DNA of 64,000 nucleotides from JAIVGV01 sp036389335 (GCA_036389335.1 DASVQC010000072.1:53452-117451), one strand, 5' to 3'; shown: positions 52,724-62,403, counted from the first letter of the stretch. Notes: a model not told the origin generated them from the sequence alone. Program-made: numbers and translations.

Positions 52724-55700
52724 ATGAGAAAAAGTTTTCGAGTAATGTTGGGCGTCGTCTTCGCGCTAACTTGTGCCCTGACGGCAAGCGCCCAGACGCC
52801 GACCGGTTCTATCAACGGGAAAGTCACCGACCCGAACGGGGCGGCAGTGGTCGGAGCCACCGTGAAGATCACGGAGAAGGCTACCAACCGCGAGATCACG
52901 ACCACAACCAACGATGAGGGCTTCTACGAAGCCCGCAACTTGCCGCCGGGCAACTACAGCGTCAGGGTCGAGCAGTCGGGCTTCTCCGGCACGACCTTCG
53001 AAAACGTCACCGTGCAGACCGGCCAGGTCGCGACCACCGACGTGGCGCTGAAGCTGGGCAGCGTCGGCGACACCGTCACGGTGCAGGGGACCGAGGCGCA
53101 GTTGCAGGTCGACACGACCAGGCAGACGGTCGACGGCGTCGTCAACGCCGCGAAGATTCAGCAGCTCCCGCTCAACGGGCGCAACTTCCTCGACCTCGCC
53201 TCGCTCCAGCCGAGCGTGCGCGTCCAGGACGGCGGCAACATCGACCCGACGAAGGTCAACGCCTACCGCGCCGTCAGCGTCAACGGCAGCTCGGGCACGG
53301 GCACGCGCATCCAGATCGACGGCATCGACGTGACGGACGAGACCGTCGGCACGACGACCGCCAACATCTCGACCGACGCCGTCAACGAGTTCCAGCTCTC
53401 GCGCTCGTCCTTCGACCTCTCGACCTCGCTGACGACCACGGGGGCCGTCAACATCACGACCCGCAGCGGCGGCAACGAGTACCACGGCAGCGCCTTCTAC
53501 TTCTGGCGCAACCAGAAGATCGGCGCGCGCCGCTTCGACCTTGAGGAGAAGCCGGAGTCGAGCCGCACGCAGCAGGGAGGCCGTTTCGGCGGCCCCATCC
53601 TCAAAGATAAGCTCTTCTTCTTCATCAACGGCGAGCATTCGAGCGAGTTGGCGCAGAACGTCATTCAGATCAACCCGCCCTTCCCCCAGTTCAGCGCCTC
53701 GCAGGGGCTGCCGCTGCGCGCACGCTACTGGACGGGCAAGGTTGACTGGGCCGTCAGCGACAACGCGAAGGTCTTCTACAGCCACCGCTACAACGACGAC
53801 ACCTCGACGGGCGGCACCGTCATCTCGCCGTTCCAGAACGTCGACTGGACGAACGTGCACGTCGTCGGCGCCGACATCACCGCCAAGCGGCTGACGCACA
53901 GCCTCCGCTTCGGCTACGTCAACTTCAACAACCGCATCGAGAGCCGCGAGCTGGGTGTGCCGTTCCTGACGACGCCGGGGGGCACCCCGTTCCAGTTGAA
54001 CATCAACGACCTCTCCATCGGCCCCAACAGCCTCGCCCCGCAGCAGACCTATCAGGACAACAAGCAGTTCAAGTACGACGGCAGCTACGTGCGCGGCAAC
54101 CACACGCTCCGCTTCGGCGGCGAGATTAACCGCATCATCCTCGGCGGCTTCGCCAACTTCGCCGGCCCGCTGACGATCAACGGCGACTTCCCGGCGACGC
54201 CCGTCGGCGCCGCGAACGATCCGCTCAACTACCCGCTCCTGTCGTTCGGGGTCGGCCCGAACTCCGGCTTCTTCACGGCAGTTCCGGCGCACGGCCTGCC
54301 GTTCGGCGGGCACAAGAACTGGCGCACCGGCTGGTACGTGGGCGACTCCTGGCGCCTGCGCCCCAACTTCACACTCAACCTCGGCGTCCGCCACAACCGC
54401 GAGAGCAACATGTTCGCCAAGGGCGCGCCCTCGATCCCCCAGCTAGAGCGCTTCGGCGCGGGCCGGGGTCAGGTCGCGAATTTCCCGAACACCGCCTTCA
54501 GCCCGCAGGCCGGCTTCGCGTGGGATCCTTCGGGTTCGGGTAAGACCAGCATCCGCGGCGGCTTCTACCTCGCCTACGAGATGAACATCTTCAACAACGC
54601 GCTCTTCGACGAGTTCGCGCGCATCGCGACGGGCATCGGCCCGACGTCCTTCGACCAGACGAACGTTGTCGGCCCGACCGGCGCCCCGATCGTCGTTCCG
54701 ATCACGTCCGTCGCCTGCCCCGGCGCCGCCCAGGGTAATTACGAGTGTCTGCTCGGCCTGCCGATCCGCTCGACCCTCGCCGACCTCGGTCGCATCAACA
54801 ACGCGGTGCAGACGGCCTACTCCAGCTTCTTCCCGAACTACGATCCGACCAAGGGCATCTCGGAGTTCGCCAACTCACAGGGCAACACCTTCGGCGGGCA
54901 GTTCCCCGGCGACTACCGGATTCCGTACTCGATGCAGTTCAACATCGGCGTCCAGCACGAGCTCGCGAAGAACCACATCCTCTCGGTTGACTACGTGAGG
55001 ATCAGGGGCGTCGGGCTCCCCTACATGCTCGTCGATAACGAGCGACGCCGCGACGCCGCGTTCTTCAATAGCACGGCGGCGAGTTCGGCAATCGCCACCG
55101 CCCTTTCGCGGCAACAGGTCAGCAGCATCGCCCAGTTAATCACCACCGGCGCTTTCGTTGATCGCACCCGCCCGGAACTCGGCAGGAGAGCCGCGAACAT
55201 CGCCGATCTCAACTTGGCGAGTGACACCATCTGGCCCGGCGTGTCGCCCGATCTCATTCGCGCCCGCCTGATCCAGGGCGGCTTCTCGCTCTACAACGGC
55301 TTGCAGGTGCAGTTGAACGGTCGCTACGGCGCCGACAGCATGTCGTTCATGCACATCGGCGAGCACCGCCTGCTCCGCGGGGTCGATTACACGATCTCCT
55401 ACGCGCTCTCCCGCTCGGAAGCGACCAGCGGCTCGGGACGCCAGGAGTTCATCACCAACACCACCCGGAACAACGCCGGCTACAACAGCGACTTCGGCCC
55501 GACCGGTAATGATCGCACGCACCTCTTCGGGGCGGGGCTCATCATCAACACCATCGGCGGGTTCAACATCAACCCCACCTTCCGGTTCGGCTCCGCGCCG
55601 CCCGTCACCCTGTTGGTCCCGTTCACCGACACCTTCGCCGGCTCCAGCTACCTCTTCACCACCGACATCAACGGTGACGGAGGCAGCGCCGCCACGCGCG

Positions 55701-56200
55701 GCGACGTGCTGCCGGGGACGAACATCGGCGATCTGGGCAGCCGCATCGGCTCCTGGCAGGAACTCAACAAAGTCATCGCCAACTTCAACAGCAGCTTCGC
55801 AGGGAAGTTGACGCCCGCCGGCCAGCGGCTGGTACAGTCGGGCCTCTTCACCGAGGCTCAGCTCGTCGCACTGGGCGCGACCGTCAAGCCGATCCAGCCC
55901 GTGCCCGAAAACAACCCGTGGCCCTTCCAGGGTCGTTTCAACGCCGACGTGCGCATCACGCGGCCCATCAAGTTCCGGGAGCGGTTCAGCGTCGAGCCTT
56001 ACCTGGAGTTCTTCAACCTCTTCAACAACACCCCGAAGGGGACCTACGCCGGGTTGAATCACACGGTGTGCGGAAACCTCAACTACAACTATCAGACTGA
56101 CCCGCTGGGGAGCTGCGATAGGGGAGTCCTCGACTCACAGATCCGCGGGCTCATCCAGAACCCGCGCCAAGCGCAGTTCGGCATCCGCGCGATCTTCTAA
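52724..56200 (+). CDS. TonB-dependent (Oar-like) outer-membrane receptor
   Basis: The 1158-residue protein has a signal peptide (MLGVVFALTCALTASAQ). A CarboxypepD_reg domain spans about 27-110: GSINGKVTDPNGAAVVGATV, EGFYEARNLPPGNYSVRVEQ. The plug domain has VNAAKIQQLPLNGRNFLDLA, SSGTGTRIQIDGIDVTDE and TTGAVNITTRSGGNEYHGSA. A large beta-barrel fills the rest, ending RQAQFGIRAIF with an aromatic C-terminus. Proteins of this type are numerous in Acidobacteriota and are thought to import or bind oligosaccharides or peptides. Substrate unknown. It serves as a length reference for the truncated receptor at 16467. A good terminator follows. Confidence 0.92.
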   Translation: MRKSFRVMLGVVFALTCALTASAQTPTGSINGKVTDPNGAAVVGATVKITEKATNREITTTTNDEGFYEARNLPPGNYSVRVEQSGFSGTTFENVTVQTGQVATTDVALKLGSVGDTVTVQGTEAQLQVDTTRQTVDGVVNAAKIQQLPLNGRNFLDLASLQPSVRVQDGGNIDPTKVNAYRAVSVNGSSGTGTRIQIDGIDVTDETVGTTTANISTDAVNEFQLSRSSFDLSTSLTTTGAVNITTRSGGNEYHGSAFYFWRNQKIGARRFDLEEKPESSRTQQGGRFGGPILKDKLFFFINGEHSSELAQNVIQINPPFPQFSASQGLPLRARYWTGKVDWAVSDNAKVFYSHRYNDDTSTGGTVISPFQNVDWTNVHVVGADITAKRLTHSLRFGYVNFNNRIESRELGVPFLTTPGGTPFQLNINDLSIGPNSLAPQQTYQDNKQFKYDGSYVRGNHTLRFGGEINRIILGGFANFAGPLTINGDFPATPVGAANDPLNYPLLSFGVGPNSGFFTAVPAHGLPFGGHKNWRTGWYVGDSWRLRPNFTLNLGVRHNRESNMFAKGAPSIPQLERFGAGRGQVANFPNTAFSPQAGFAWDPSGSGKTSIRGGFYLAYEMNIFNNALFDEFARIATGIGPTSFDQTNVVGPTGAPIVVPITSVACPGAAQGNYECLLGLPIRSTLADLGRINNAVQTAYSSFFPNYDPTKGISEFANSQGNTFGGQFPGDYRIPYSMQFNIGVQHELAKNHILSVDYVRIRGVGLPYMLVDNERRRDAAFFNSTAASSAIATALSRQQVSSIAQLITTGAFVDRTRPELGRRAANIADLNLASDTIWPGVSPDLIRARLIQGGFSLYNGLQVQLNGRYGADSMSFMHIGEHRLLRGVDYTISYALSRSEATSGSGRQEFITNTTRNNAGYNSDFGPTGNDRTHLFGAGLIINTIGGFNINPTFRFGSAPPVTLLVPFTDTFAGSSYLFTTDINGDGGSAATRGDVLPGTNIGDLGSRIGSWQELNKVIANFNSSFAGKLTPAGQRLVQSGLFTEAQLVALGATVKPIQPVPENNPWPFQGRFNADVRITRPIKFRERFSVEPYLEFFNLFNNTPKGTYAGLNHTVCGNLNYNYQTDPLGSCDRGVLDSQIRGLIQNPRQAQFGIRAIF

Positions 56201-56224
56201 AGAGACGCCGGTGCTGCTTAACGG

Positions 56225-56258
56225 GGGCGGGCTGTCACATCAGCCCGCCCTTTTTTTT
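56225..56258 (+). terminator. Rho-independent terminator of receptor gene
   Basis: GGGCGGGCTG (56225-56234) and CAGCCCGCCC (56241-56250) form a 10-bp stem with a six-base loop, followed by eight T. Confidence 0.92.
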
Positions 56259-56421
56259 ATTGGTGCGTGAGGTACGACGGCGGGCAGCCGACGTTGCCCG
56301 TCGCCCCCCCGCCGCCGGCGGCGACGGCGGGGCGGGAGTTTGAGGCCGAGCCGCCGCTCGCGCGACGGCGACAAACTTATCGGGGGCGAACCCCGCGCTT
56401 ACCTGTCGCCAGCGGCGGGGA

Positions 56422-57642
56422 TCACTTGACGATCTCAAAATCGATCCACTGCGAGGCGTCGCGGCGCTTCTCGGGCGCCAGCAAGTCTGTGACGACGACC
56501 TGCAACGCGTACTCGCCGGGCGCGGCGTTCGCGTTGAGTTGCAACTGCCCGAAGACGCCGAGCCGGCGCAAATCCTCCTGCCCCGTGGTCTCGACCCTCG
56601 TCTCCTCGCCCGCGTAGATCAGTTTGCCCTCGCGGAACAGGCGGACGCGCGCGCGCAGTTGCGGGCGCGGGGAGGAGGCGTTCACGCGCGCGTTGTAGAT
56701 CAGGTAGACGTAGTCGAGCGCCGCGCCGGGCCGAAAGCGCCTGACGGCGGGGCCGCCCTGCACGTCCGGCGCGGGGTCGCCCTCCTCGACCCGCGCCGCC
56801 CCTTCGGGGAGGGGCGCGCCCGCCGGGGCCGCGGCGGGCGTCGAGGTTTGCCCGGCGGCGGCTGCCGCGCCTTCCGGCGAACTGCCGCGCATGACGATGC
56901 CGGAGAGGGCGAGGCGCTCGTCGCCGAGGTTCGGCACGACGACGAACTGTCGGGCCGAGCCGACGCGGCGCGAGACGGCGTCGCGCAGGGAGAAGCGGAG
57001 CTGGTACGCGCCCGGCTTCTTGACCGGAAAGTCGATGGTGTAGACGAAGCCGTTCTGCAACAGGCGCTCGTAGTTCTTCTCGCTAACGCGCAGCGTGTAG
57101 GTGCTGTTGACGAGCCGGTCGGCGATCTGTCCGTTGTCGCCGAAGGTCATCCCCGCCACGTCGAGCACCGCCTTGCGCCCGCCGTCGGGCTCCCGCGTGA
57201 AGGTGAGGTCGCGCGCGTCTACGTGGAGCAGCGAGTGCATGAAGGAGCCGAGTTGCGGGTCGTTAGAGAAAAGGGGGGTGAGGCGCACGTGCACCCCCTC
57301 GGCGGTGAAGGGCGAGACGAGCGCCCATGCGATTTCGGCGTCGCGCGTCAGCGGCACGTCCTTGCCGGAGACGCCGATGAAGCCGCTGCGCGAGCGCACC
57401 CGCAGGCCGGGGCGCTTGAGCCTGACCTTGAGGCTGTGAAAGCGCGGGCGTCCCGTCGCCGGATCGAAGGTGGACTCGTCGGGGCGGTAGCCGATCAGGT
57501 AATAGCCTTTGAGATCGTCAACGACGCGCCGGAGCGCCCCCGCCACGTCGTTATTGTTGCCGACGAAGAAGCCCCCGGTGTTTTCGGCGAGTTCGCGCAA
57601 GCCGCGCTGGCTGTAGATTATCGCCAACCCGCGATCCCGCAT
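56422..57642 (-). CDS. VWFA-related acidobacterial protein, C-terminal part (frameshifted)
   Basis: The 406 codons start at the internal ATG at 57642 inside the previous frame's end. The sequence continues the von Willebrand A domain directly: LRELAENTGGFFVGNNNDVA, DDLKGYYLIGYRPDES, then HSLKVRLKRPGLRVRSRSGF, which in relatives form one protein with the N-terminal half. The remaining about 300 residues hold beta-sandwich-like repeats (YTLRVSEKNYERLLQ, RFSLRDAVSRRVGSARQFVV) and a C-terminal YALQVVVTDLLAPEKR. The shift relative to 57618-58676 is one base. It is probably a disrupted gene or a sequencing error rather than an independent protein. Confidence 0.75.
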   Translation of the reverse strand: MRDRGLAIIYSQRGLRELAENTGGFFVGNNNDVAGALRRVVDDLKGYYLIGYRPDESTFDPATGRPRFHSLKVRLKRPGLRVRSRSGFIGVSGKDVPLTRDAEIAWALVSPFTAEGVHVRLTPLFSNDPQLGSFMHSLLHVDARDLTFTREPDGGRKAVLDVAGMTFGDNGQIADRLVNSTYTLRVSEKNYERLLQNGFVYTIDFPVKKPGAYQLRFSLRDAVSRRVGSARQFVVVPNLGDERLALSGIVMRGSSPEGAAAAAGQTSTPAAAPAGAPLPEGAARVEEGDPAPDVQGGPAVRRFRPGAALDYVYLIYNARVNASSPRPQLRARVRLFREGKLIYAGEETRVETTGQEDLRRLGVFGQLQLNANAAPGEYALQVVVTDLLAPEKRRDASQWIDFEIVK

Positions 57643-58676
57643 CGTGCTGTGACGAAGCTAGGATCACGCCCGGAGAAATTGTCTCTGATGTTCGTGAGCG
57701 GCAGCAGCCCGCGCGGGTCTACCGTGTAAACGACGACCGAGGCGCGGTTGGCCGCGTCGATCAGCTTCTGCGTCAAGCGGACGGTCTGCTCCCCCGCGAG
57801 GGAGCTGGCGTCCTCCAAGCTGAGCGAGAAGGAGAGGGGGATTCCGTCGGAGAATAAGACCAGAGACTTACGCCCCGGCACCTGCTCCAGACCGCTGATG
57901 ACGTACCGGAGCGTGCTCAGCGCGCCGACGGTGGAGACTTGCCGACGGAGCTTGAGCAAGTCAGGATCGGACTCCGGGTCTCCCTGCGCCGCGCGCTGCT
58001 CTTTGATCGCGGACCCCCCGACGCCGCCCTTCGGCAGCATGTCAGGCTCGACAGGGTCGAACACGTCCATGCCCCCGCCCCCCAAGTGGTTATAGCGCAC
58101 GCGTTCGATGGCGGCGTATATCTGTCGCTTGTCCGAGGTGAACTGCTGCAACGTGCCTATCTCCTTGCCCGTCTGGAAGACCGCCACCAGGTCGCAGGGT
58201 TGCATCTGCTCGTCCACGAACTTCTTCAAGGCGTCCCGCGTGAACACCACGCTCGGGAAGGAGAGGCCCAAGTCGTTCACCACGAGGGCGATGGTGCGGC
58301 ACACGTCCGCGGGCCGCAGGGGGCGGCTTGGCGCGGGCGGCGCGTCCCTGTCCGCCGCCGGCGGGGCGGGCTGCGGCGCAGTCGCCGCGCCCCGCGGGGC
58401 GGCTGAGATGTAAGAGAAGTTCGTGATCTTCTGCGGCTTGCCGTCCTCCAAGACCTCGAAGTCTTCGGGGCGCAGATCGGTCACCTGCTTGCCGCTCTTG
58501 TCCGTGACGACGGCGTCCACCTGCACTAAATTCGTGGTGATACGCACCACCTCGTCCTCGGCGGGCGGGGGGGCCTGTTGCCGCCCTTGCCCCGCGGCGG
58601 GCCGGCACGCGAAAGCGGCGGCGATTATCGAGAGTGCGAGGGATAGGTTAAGTGTCTGAGACCGCCTGCGCTTCAT
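57618..58676 (-). CDS. VWFA-related acidobacterial protein, N-terminal part (frameshifted)
   Basis: This 352-residue part has a signal peptide (LSLALSIIAAAFACRPAAGQ), then a short beta-rich domain (VRITTNLVQVDAVVTDKSG, LRPEDFEVLEDGKPQKI), matching the TIGR03436 type of VWFA-related proteins common in Acidobacteriota. The VWA domain begins with TIALVVNDLGLSFPSVVFTR, CDLVAVFQTGKEIGTLQQFT and GRKSLVLFSDGIPLSF, and reaches ASVVVYTVDPRGLLP. It then runs into a stop after an out-of-frame tail (about 57618-57645). The rest of the domain lies in the next frame (56422-57642). Restoring the frame would give one protein of about 750 residues. Confidence 0.8.
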   Translation of the reverse strand: MKRRRSQTLNLSLALSIIAAAFACRPAAGQGRQQAPPPAEDEVVRITTNLVQVDAVVTDKSGKQVTDLRPEDFEVLEDGKPQKITNFSYISAAPRGAATAPQPAPPAADRDAPPAPSRPLRPADVCRTIALVVNDLGLSFPSVVFTRDALKKFVDEQMQPCDLVAVFQTGKEIGTLQQFTSDKRQIYAAIERVRYNHLGGGGMDVFDPVEPDMLPKGGVGGSAIKEQRAAQGDPESDPDLLKLRRQVSTVGALSTLRYVISGLEQVPGRKSLVLFSDGIPLSFSLSLEDASSLAGEQTVRLTQKLIDAANRASVVVYTVDPRGLLPLTNIRDNFSGRDPSFVTARCGIAGWR

Positions 58677-58789
58677 GGCTGCGCCTCCGTGGTTGGCCGG
58701 ACGCGGGCGAGGGCCGCGCCGGTAATCTTTTCCGCATCATACCGCACCGGGTCTTGCGGCGCGGAGGAAAATAGCGGGACAATAGCCGC

Positions 58790-60205
58790 ATGGAAGACCG
58801 CGAGATCAGGGAGCTTGAGGGCGCGCTCGAACAGATTTGGGAGGTCGCGCGGGGGTTCGGCCTCGACCCGTTCCCGACGCGCTTCGAGATCGTGCCGGCG
58901 AGCGTGATGTACGAGATCGGGTCTTACGCGCTGCCCGGGCGCTACTCGCACTGGACGTTCGGCAAGGCGTACCACCGCATGAAGACGATGTACGACTTCG
59001 GCCTCTCGAAGATTTACGAAGTCGTCATCAACACGAACCCGTCCTACGGCTTCCTGCTGGAGACGAACAGCCCCGTCCAGAACAAGCTCGTCATCGCCCA
59101 CGTCCTCGGCCACGTCGATTTCTTCAAGAACAACGCCTACTTCTCGAAGACGAACCGCCGCATGGTCGAGTCCGTCTCCACGCACGCCGAGCGGATGGCG
59201 GAGTACGAGTTCCGCTACGGGCGCAAGACGGTGGAAAAATTCCTCGACGCCGTCCTCTCCATCGAGGAGCACATCGACCCCGACTTCTTCATCCGCCGCG
59301 AGCGGCCCGCCGACGCGCGCGAGCCGAAGCCCGCGGCGCAGAAGCCCGCCGGGCGCTACGACGACCTCTGGAACATCGGCGCGGGCGAGCAGTCCTTCGC
59401 CGGGCTGAACACGGGCGACTCGCCGCGCCAGCTCCCGCTCCCCGAAAAAGACCTCGTCTACTACATCATGAAGAACTCGCCCGCACTCCCCGACTGGCAG
59501 CGCGACGCGATGGCGATGATCCGCGAGGAGATGGAATACTTCGTCCCGCAGATGCAGACGAAGACACTAAACGAGGGATGGGCGTCATTCTGGCACGCGC
59601 GCATCATGCGCGAGTTGGACTTGCCCGACACGGAGATGCTTGAGTTCGCGGAGCTGCACTCCGGCGTCGTCTCGCCGCAGAAGGGCCAGTTGAATCCCTA
59701 CTACCTCGGCTACAAAATCCTCGAAGACATCGAGCGGCGTTGGGACAACCCGACGGCGGAGGAGCGCGAGAAGTTCGGGCGCGCGGGCGGCGAGGGGCGC
59801 GCCAAGATTTTCGAAGTCCGCGAGAACGAATCCGATGTGTCGCTCCTGCGGAACTATCTGACGGAGGAGTTGTGCGAGGAGCTTGACCTGTTCGTCTACG
59901 AGCTGGTCGAGGACGAGGAGTGGACGGTGACGGAGAAGCGTTGGGAGCGCGTGCGCGATCAGCTCGTCGCGAACATGACCAACTTCGGCTTCCCCTACAT
60001 CGTCGTCGCCGACGGCGACTACAACGGCAACCGCGAGCTTTACCTGCGCCACGCCTACGAGGGCGCGGAGTTGGACGCGCCCTACGCCCGCAAAGTTTTG
60101 GAGCACGTCCACGCGCTCTGGGGCCGCCCCGTCCACCTCGAAACCGTCGCCGACGGCGAGCCCGTCGTCATGCACTACGACGGCGAGGGGCACGAGGAAG
60201 ACTGA
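58790..60205 (+). CDS. spoVR: SpoVR family protein
   Basis: The 471 residues match the YcgB/SpoVR family in length and motifs: EQIWEVARGFGLDPFPTRFE, YEIGSYALPGRYSHWTFGKA, NTNPSYGFLLETNSPVQNKL, VIAHVLGHVDFFKNNAYF, and NEGWASFWHARIMRELDLPD. The C-terminal region has FGFPYIVVADGDYNGNRELY. SpoVR works with PrkA and YhbH in stress-, stationary-phase- or spore-linked processes; the molecular activity is not settled. The gene lies about 9.7 kb from prkA, with other genes between. No sporulation gene is otherwise visible. Confidence 0.94.
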   Translation: MEDREIRELEGALEQIWEVARGFGLDPFPTRFEIVPASVMYEIGSYALPGRYSHWTFGKAYHRMKTMYDFGLSKIYEVVINTNPSYGFLLETNSPVQNKLVIAHVLGHVDFFKNNAYFSKTNRRMVESVSTHAERMAEYEFRYGRKTVEKFLDAVLSIEEHIDPDFFIRRERPADAREPKPAAQKPAGRYDDLWNIGAGEQSFAGLNTGDSPRQLPLPEKDLVYYIMKNSPALPDWQRDAMAMIREEMEYFVPQMQTKTLNEGWASFWHARIMRELDLPDTEMLEFAELHSGVVSPQKGQLNPYYLGYKILEDIERRWDNPTAEEREKFGRAGGEGRAKIFEVRENESDVSLLRNYLTEELCEELDLFVYELVEDEEWTVTEKRWERVRDQLVANMTNFGFPYIVVADGDYNGNRELYLRHAYEGAELDAPYARKVLEHVHALWGRPVHLETVADGEPVVMHYDGEGHEED

Positions 60206-60210
60206 AGGGG

Positions 60211-60304
60211 AATGATGAATGCGGAATGATGAATGATGAATGAAAGGCGACGGCTCCTAATTCATCATTCGTCATTCCGCATTCATCATTCCGCATTCAT
60301 CATT
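60211..60304. repeat. Word-repeat hairpin (AATGATGAATG)
   Basis: Bases 60211-60234 are the exact inverse of 60281-60304, and further ATGATGAATGCGG words lie inside each arm. It occupies nearly the whole gap between spoVR and the SRPBCC gene. It is AT-rich against a GC-rich background. Confidence 0.75.
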
Positions 60305-60311
60305 TTCGTTA

Positions 60312-60773
60312 GTGGTGAGCACGTTCGTCAAAGAGAGTCTGATCCGCGCCGCGCCCGAGCGCGTCTTCGCGTTCCACGAGCAACGGGACGCGCTCAAGCT
60401 GCTGACGCCGCCGTGGGAGGCCGCGCGCGTCGTGCGCGCGGCGCGCATCTCCGAAGTCGGCTCGACGGCTGTGGTCGAGACGCGGCTGTTCCGCGTGCTG
60501 CCCGTCCGCTGGGTCGCGCGCCACACCGCCTACGATCCGCCGCGCTCGTTCGAGGACGTGCAGGAGCGCGGGCCCTTCCGCCGCTGGCGTCACCGCCACA
60601 TCGTCTCGCCGCACGCCGAGGGCGCGACCCTGCGCGACGAGATCGAGTACGAGCCGCCGCTCGGCTTCGTCGGCAAGCTCGCCGCGCCCTTCCTCGTCCG
60701 CCCGCGCCTCGAAAAACTCTTCGACTACCGGCACGAAGTCACCCGCGCGTGGTGCGAGGGCGACGCCGCCTGA
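60312..60773 (+). CDS. SRPBCC (START-like) ligand-binding protein
   Basis: The 153-residue protein starts at a GTG right after the repeat hairpin. The SRPBCC/polyketide cyclase-like fold shows FVKESLIRAAPERVFAFHEQ at the N-terminus, AVVETRLFRVLPVRWVARHT, SFEDVQERGPFRRWRHRHIV, and RDEIEYEPPLGFVGKLAAPF, ending with a long helix (RPRLEKLFDYRHEVTRAW). Such domains bind hydrophobic ligands. This type is often beside nucleoside-diphosphate-sugar epimerase (YfcH-like) genes, which is not the case here. Ligand unknown. Confidence 0.82.
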   Translation: MVSTFVKESLIRAAPERVFAFHEQRDALKLLTPPWEAARVVRAARISEVGSTAVVETRLFRVLPVRWVARHTAYDPPRSFEDVQERGPFRRWRHRHIVSPHAEGATLRDEIEYEPPLGFVGKLAAPFLVRPRLEKLFDYRHEVTRAWCEGDAA

Positions 60774-60826
60774 GCCGCCCCGCGCCCCCGACGGCGACGC
60801 CCCGATCAGCCTCGGGCGAATCAGAG

Positions 60827-61102
60827 TCAAAATTTATGAGCCGCCGACTCCCGCGCCTCCTGCGAGGAGGTGACGGGCACGATCTCGAACTCGATCAGGT
60901 CGCGCCAGTGGACGATCCACTGCTCGAAGAGCCGCGCGTCGTCGCAGTCCATCAGTTGGAAGCAGCGCCCCAAGTCCGACGCGACCCAGCTCGAAACGTA
61001 GCGCAAGCCTTCGGGCAGCATCCGCCCGCGCTCCTCGAAGCGGCGGTAGACCGACGAGGCCGCCTCGCGGCTTCTGAACCGCTCGATCACCATGAAGAGC
61101 AT
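60827..61102 (-). CDS. DUF3303 family protein
   Basis: The 91-residue protein has the family core: MLFMVIERFRSREAASSVYR, RFEERGRMLPEGLRYVSSWV, RCFQLMDCDDARLFEQWIVH and WRDLIEFEIVPVTSSQEA. DUF3303 is a small ferredoxin-like alpha/beta fold of unknown function. It is adjacent to the membrane protein gene on the same strand, 30 bases apart, so they may be co-transcribed. Confidence 0.85.
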   Translation of the reverse strand: MLFMVIERFRSREAASSVYRRFEERGRMLPEGLRYVSSWVASDLGRCFQLMDCDDARLFEQWIVHWRDLIEFEIVPVTSSQEARESAAHKF

Positions 61103-61132
61103 CGCGCCCCCTCCCGGCGCGCCGCCGCGCGC

Positions 61133-62218
61133 TCAGTCCATGCGTAGGGCCTTGCCGACCGAAGGGTCGCGGCGGACGCGCCAGATTTTAGAGTCGAGGT
61201 GGTAGTGGATGAAGGCGTAGCCCCAGAAGAACGAGGCGGCGAGCTGCGCGAGGAGAGACTGCCGGCCGTAAGCCTCGCCGACGAGGCGGCGCGGGAGCTG
61301 GTACCAGAGGCCGAAGAGGACGCCGAAGGCGAGGTAGTAGAGCAGCCTCCGGCTGATCAGCTCCGCCGCGCCGTGGCGCTCGCGCGCGCCGTCGGTCGTG
61401 TACTTCTTGTTGTGGAACCAGATGAGCCGGTGGTATTGCAGGTTGTGGTAGACGGTCAGGATGGCGACCACCGCGACGGGCTGCTGCGGCATCGGCGTCA
61501 GCAGCACGACCCAGTGCATCGGGATCGCGGCGGCGAGCAGGAGGTACTTCGGCACGTCGAGCGGCTGCCTCAACGCGGCGCGCTGAATCTGACGACCGAG
61601 CCAGAGGATCGTGACGGCGACCGTCGCGGCCAGCAGCGCGGTCGAGAGCTGGCCGGTGACGCCCGCGAGCGGCGGCGGCACGCGCTGCATCGCGCCCGCG
61701 TCGCGCGCGACGAAGGCGACGAACGGGTAGGCCATCGCGGTGAGGATGAAGAGGCGGTCGAGCGCGTTGTCAGCCGGGGCGAGATCGTTGTTCTTCTTCT
61801 TGTAGAGCACCATGAAGCCGTAGTGCTGCTTCACCAGATGGTAGTAAGCCCACAGCGCGGCGGCGAAGAAGAAGACGAGGCCGAGACCGGCGAGCACCAT
61901 CAGCGGCCCCGCGGCGAAGAAGAGGAGCGACCAACGGAGCAGGCGCTTGCGAGCGCGCCGCTCTTCGCGGTCGAAGTAGGTGCGCGAGAACGTGCCGAAG
62001 ACGTGCGGCGCGTCGATCAGGACCGCCCACGCCAGGAGCATCGGGAAGAGCGGCAGGAGCCCCGCGACGTAGAGCGCGAACAGCAGGTAGCTCGACGCGA
62101 CCGAGCCGACGAACCACACGAGGTCTTCGCGCGCGCTGATGATCCAGCGCACCGAGACGGCGCGCGCGCGCGCCGCGCCGGTCAGGGCGTGAGTCGTCGG
62201 GACGGTCGGAGCAGCCAT
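61133..62218 (-). CDS. Multi-pass membrane protein with conserved histidine groups
   Basis: I chose the ATG at 62218 (361 aa); a TTG further out adds 13 residues. I count seven or eight membrane helices (for example VWFVGSVASSYLLFALYVAG, LLFFAAGPLMVLAGLGLVFF, TALLAATVAVTILWLG). Histidine-rich groups lie at helix ends: AYYHLVKQHYGFMVLY, TVYHNLQYHRLIWFHNKKY and FIHYHLDSKIWRVRRDP. Clustered His with Tyr/Asp is reminiscent of integral-membrane metal or di-iron enzymes such as desaturase/hydroxylase or Brp/Blh-like proteins, but the spacing does not match any family I can name with confidence. Function unassigned. Confidence 0.75.
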   Translation of the reverse strand: MAAPTVPTTHALTGAARARAVSVRWIISAREDLVWFVGSVASSYLLFALYVAGLLPLFPMLLAWAVLIDAPHVFGTFSRTYFDREERRARKRLLRWSLLFFAAGPLMVLAGLGLVFFFAAALWAYYHLVKQHYGFMVLYKKKNNDLAPADNALDRLFILTAMAYPFVAFVARDAGAMQRVPPPLAGVTGQLSTALLAATVAVTILWLGRQIQRAALRQPLDVPKYLLLAAAIPMHWVVLLTPMPQQPVAVVAILTVYHNLQYHRLIWFHNKKYTTDGARERHGAAELISRRLLYYLAFGVLFGLWYQLPRRLVGEAYGRQSLLAQLAASFFWGYAFIHYHLDSKIWRVRRDPSVGKALRMD

Positions 62219-62403
62219 CGGGGTTCGGTCGAGAGGGGTCTTTTCAGCCGCCGTCAAGTTTCACGCGCGCCGCACGCCGCGCGCGGCGTGTGGACACGCG
62301 GCGCGCACGCGCCCCATAATTTCGCGCACCCGCGCGGCGGATTTTATCACAGCGAAACGCCGCCGCGCGCCCGGCGAAACCGAGACCGTTCCCGCTTCCC
62401 CCT

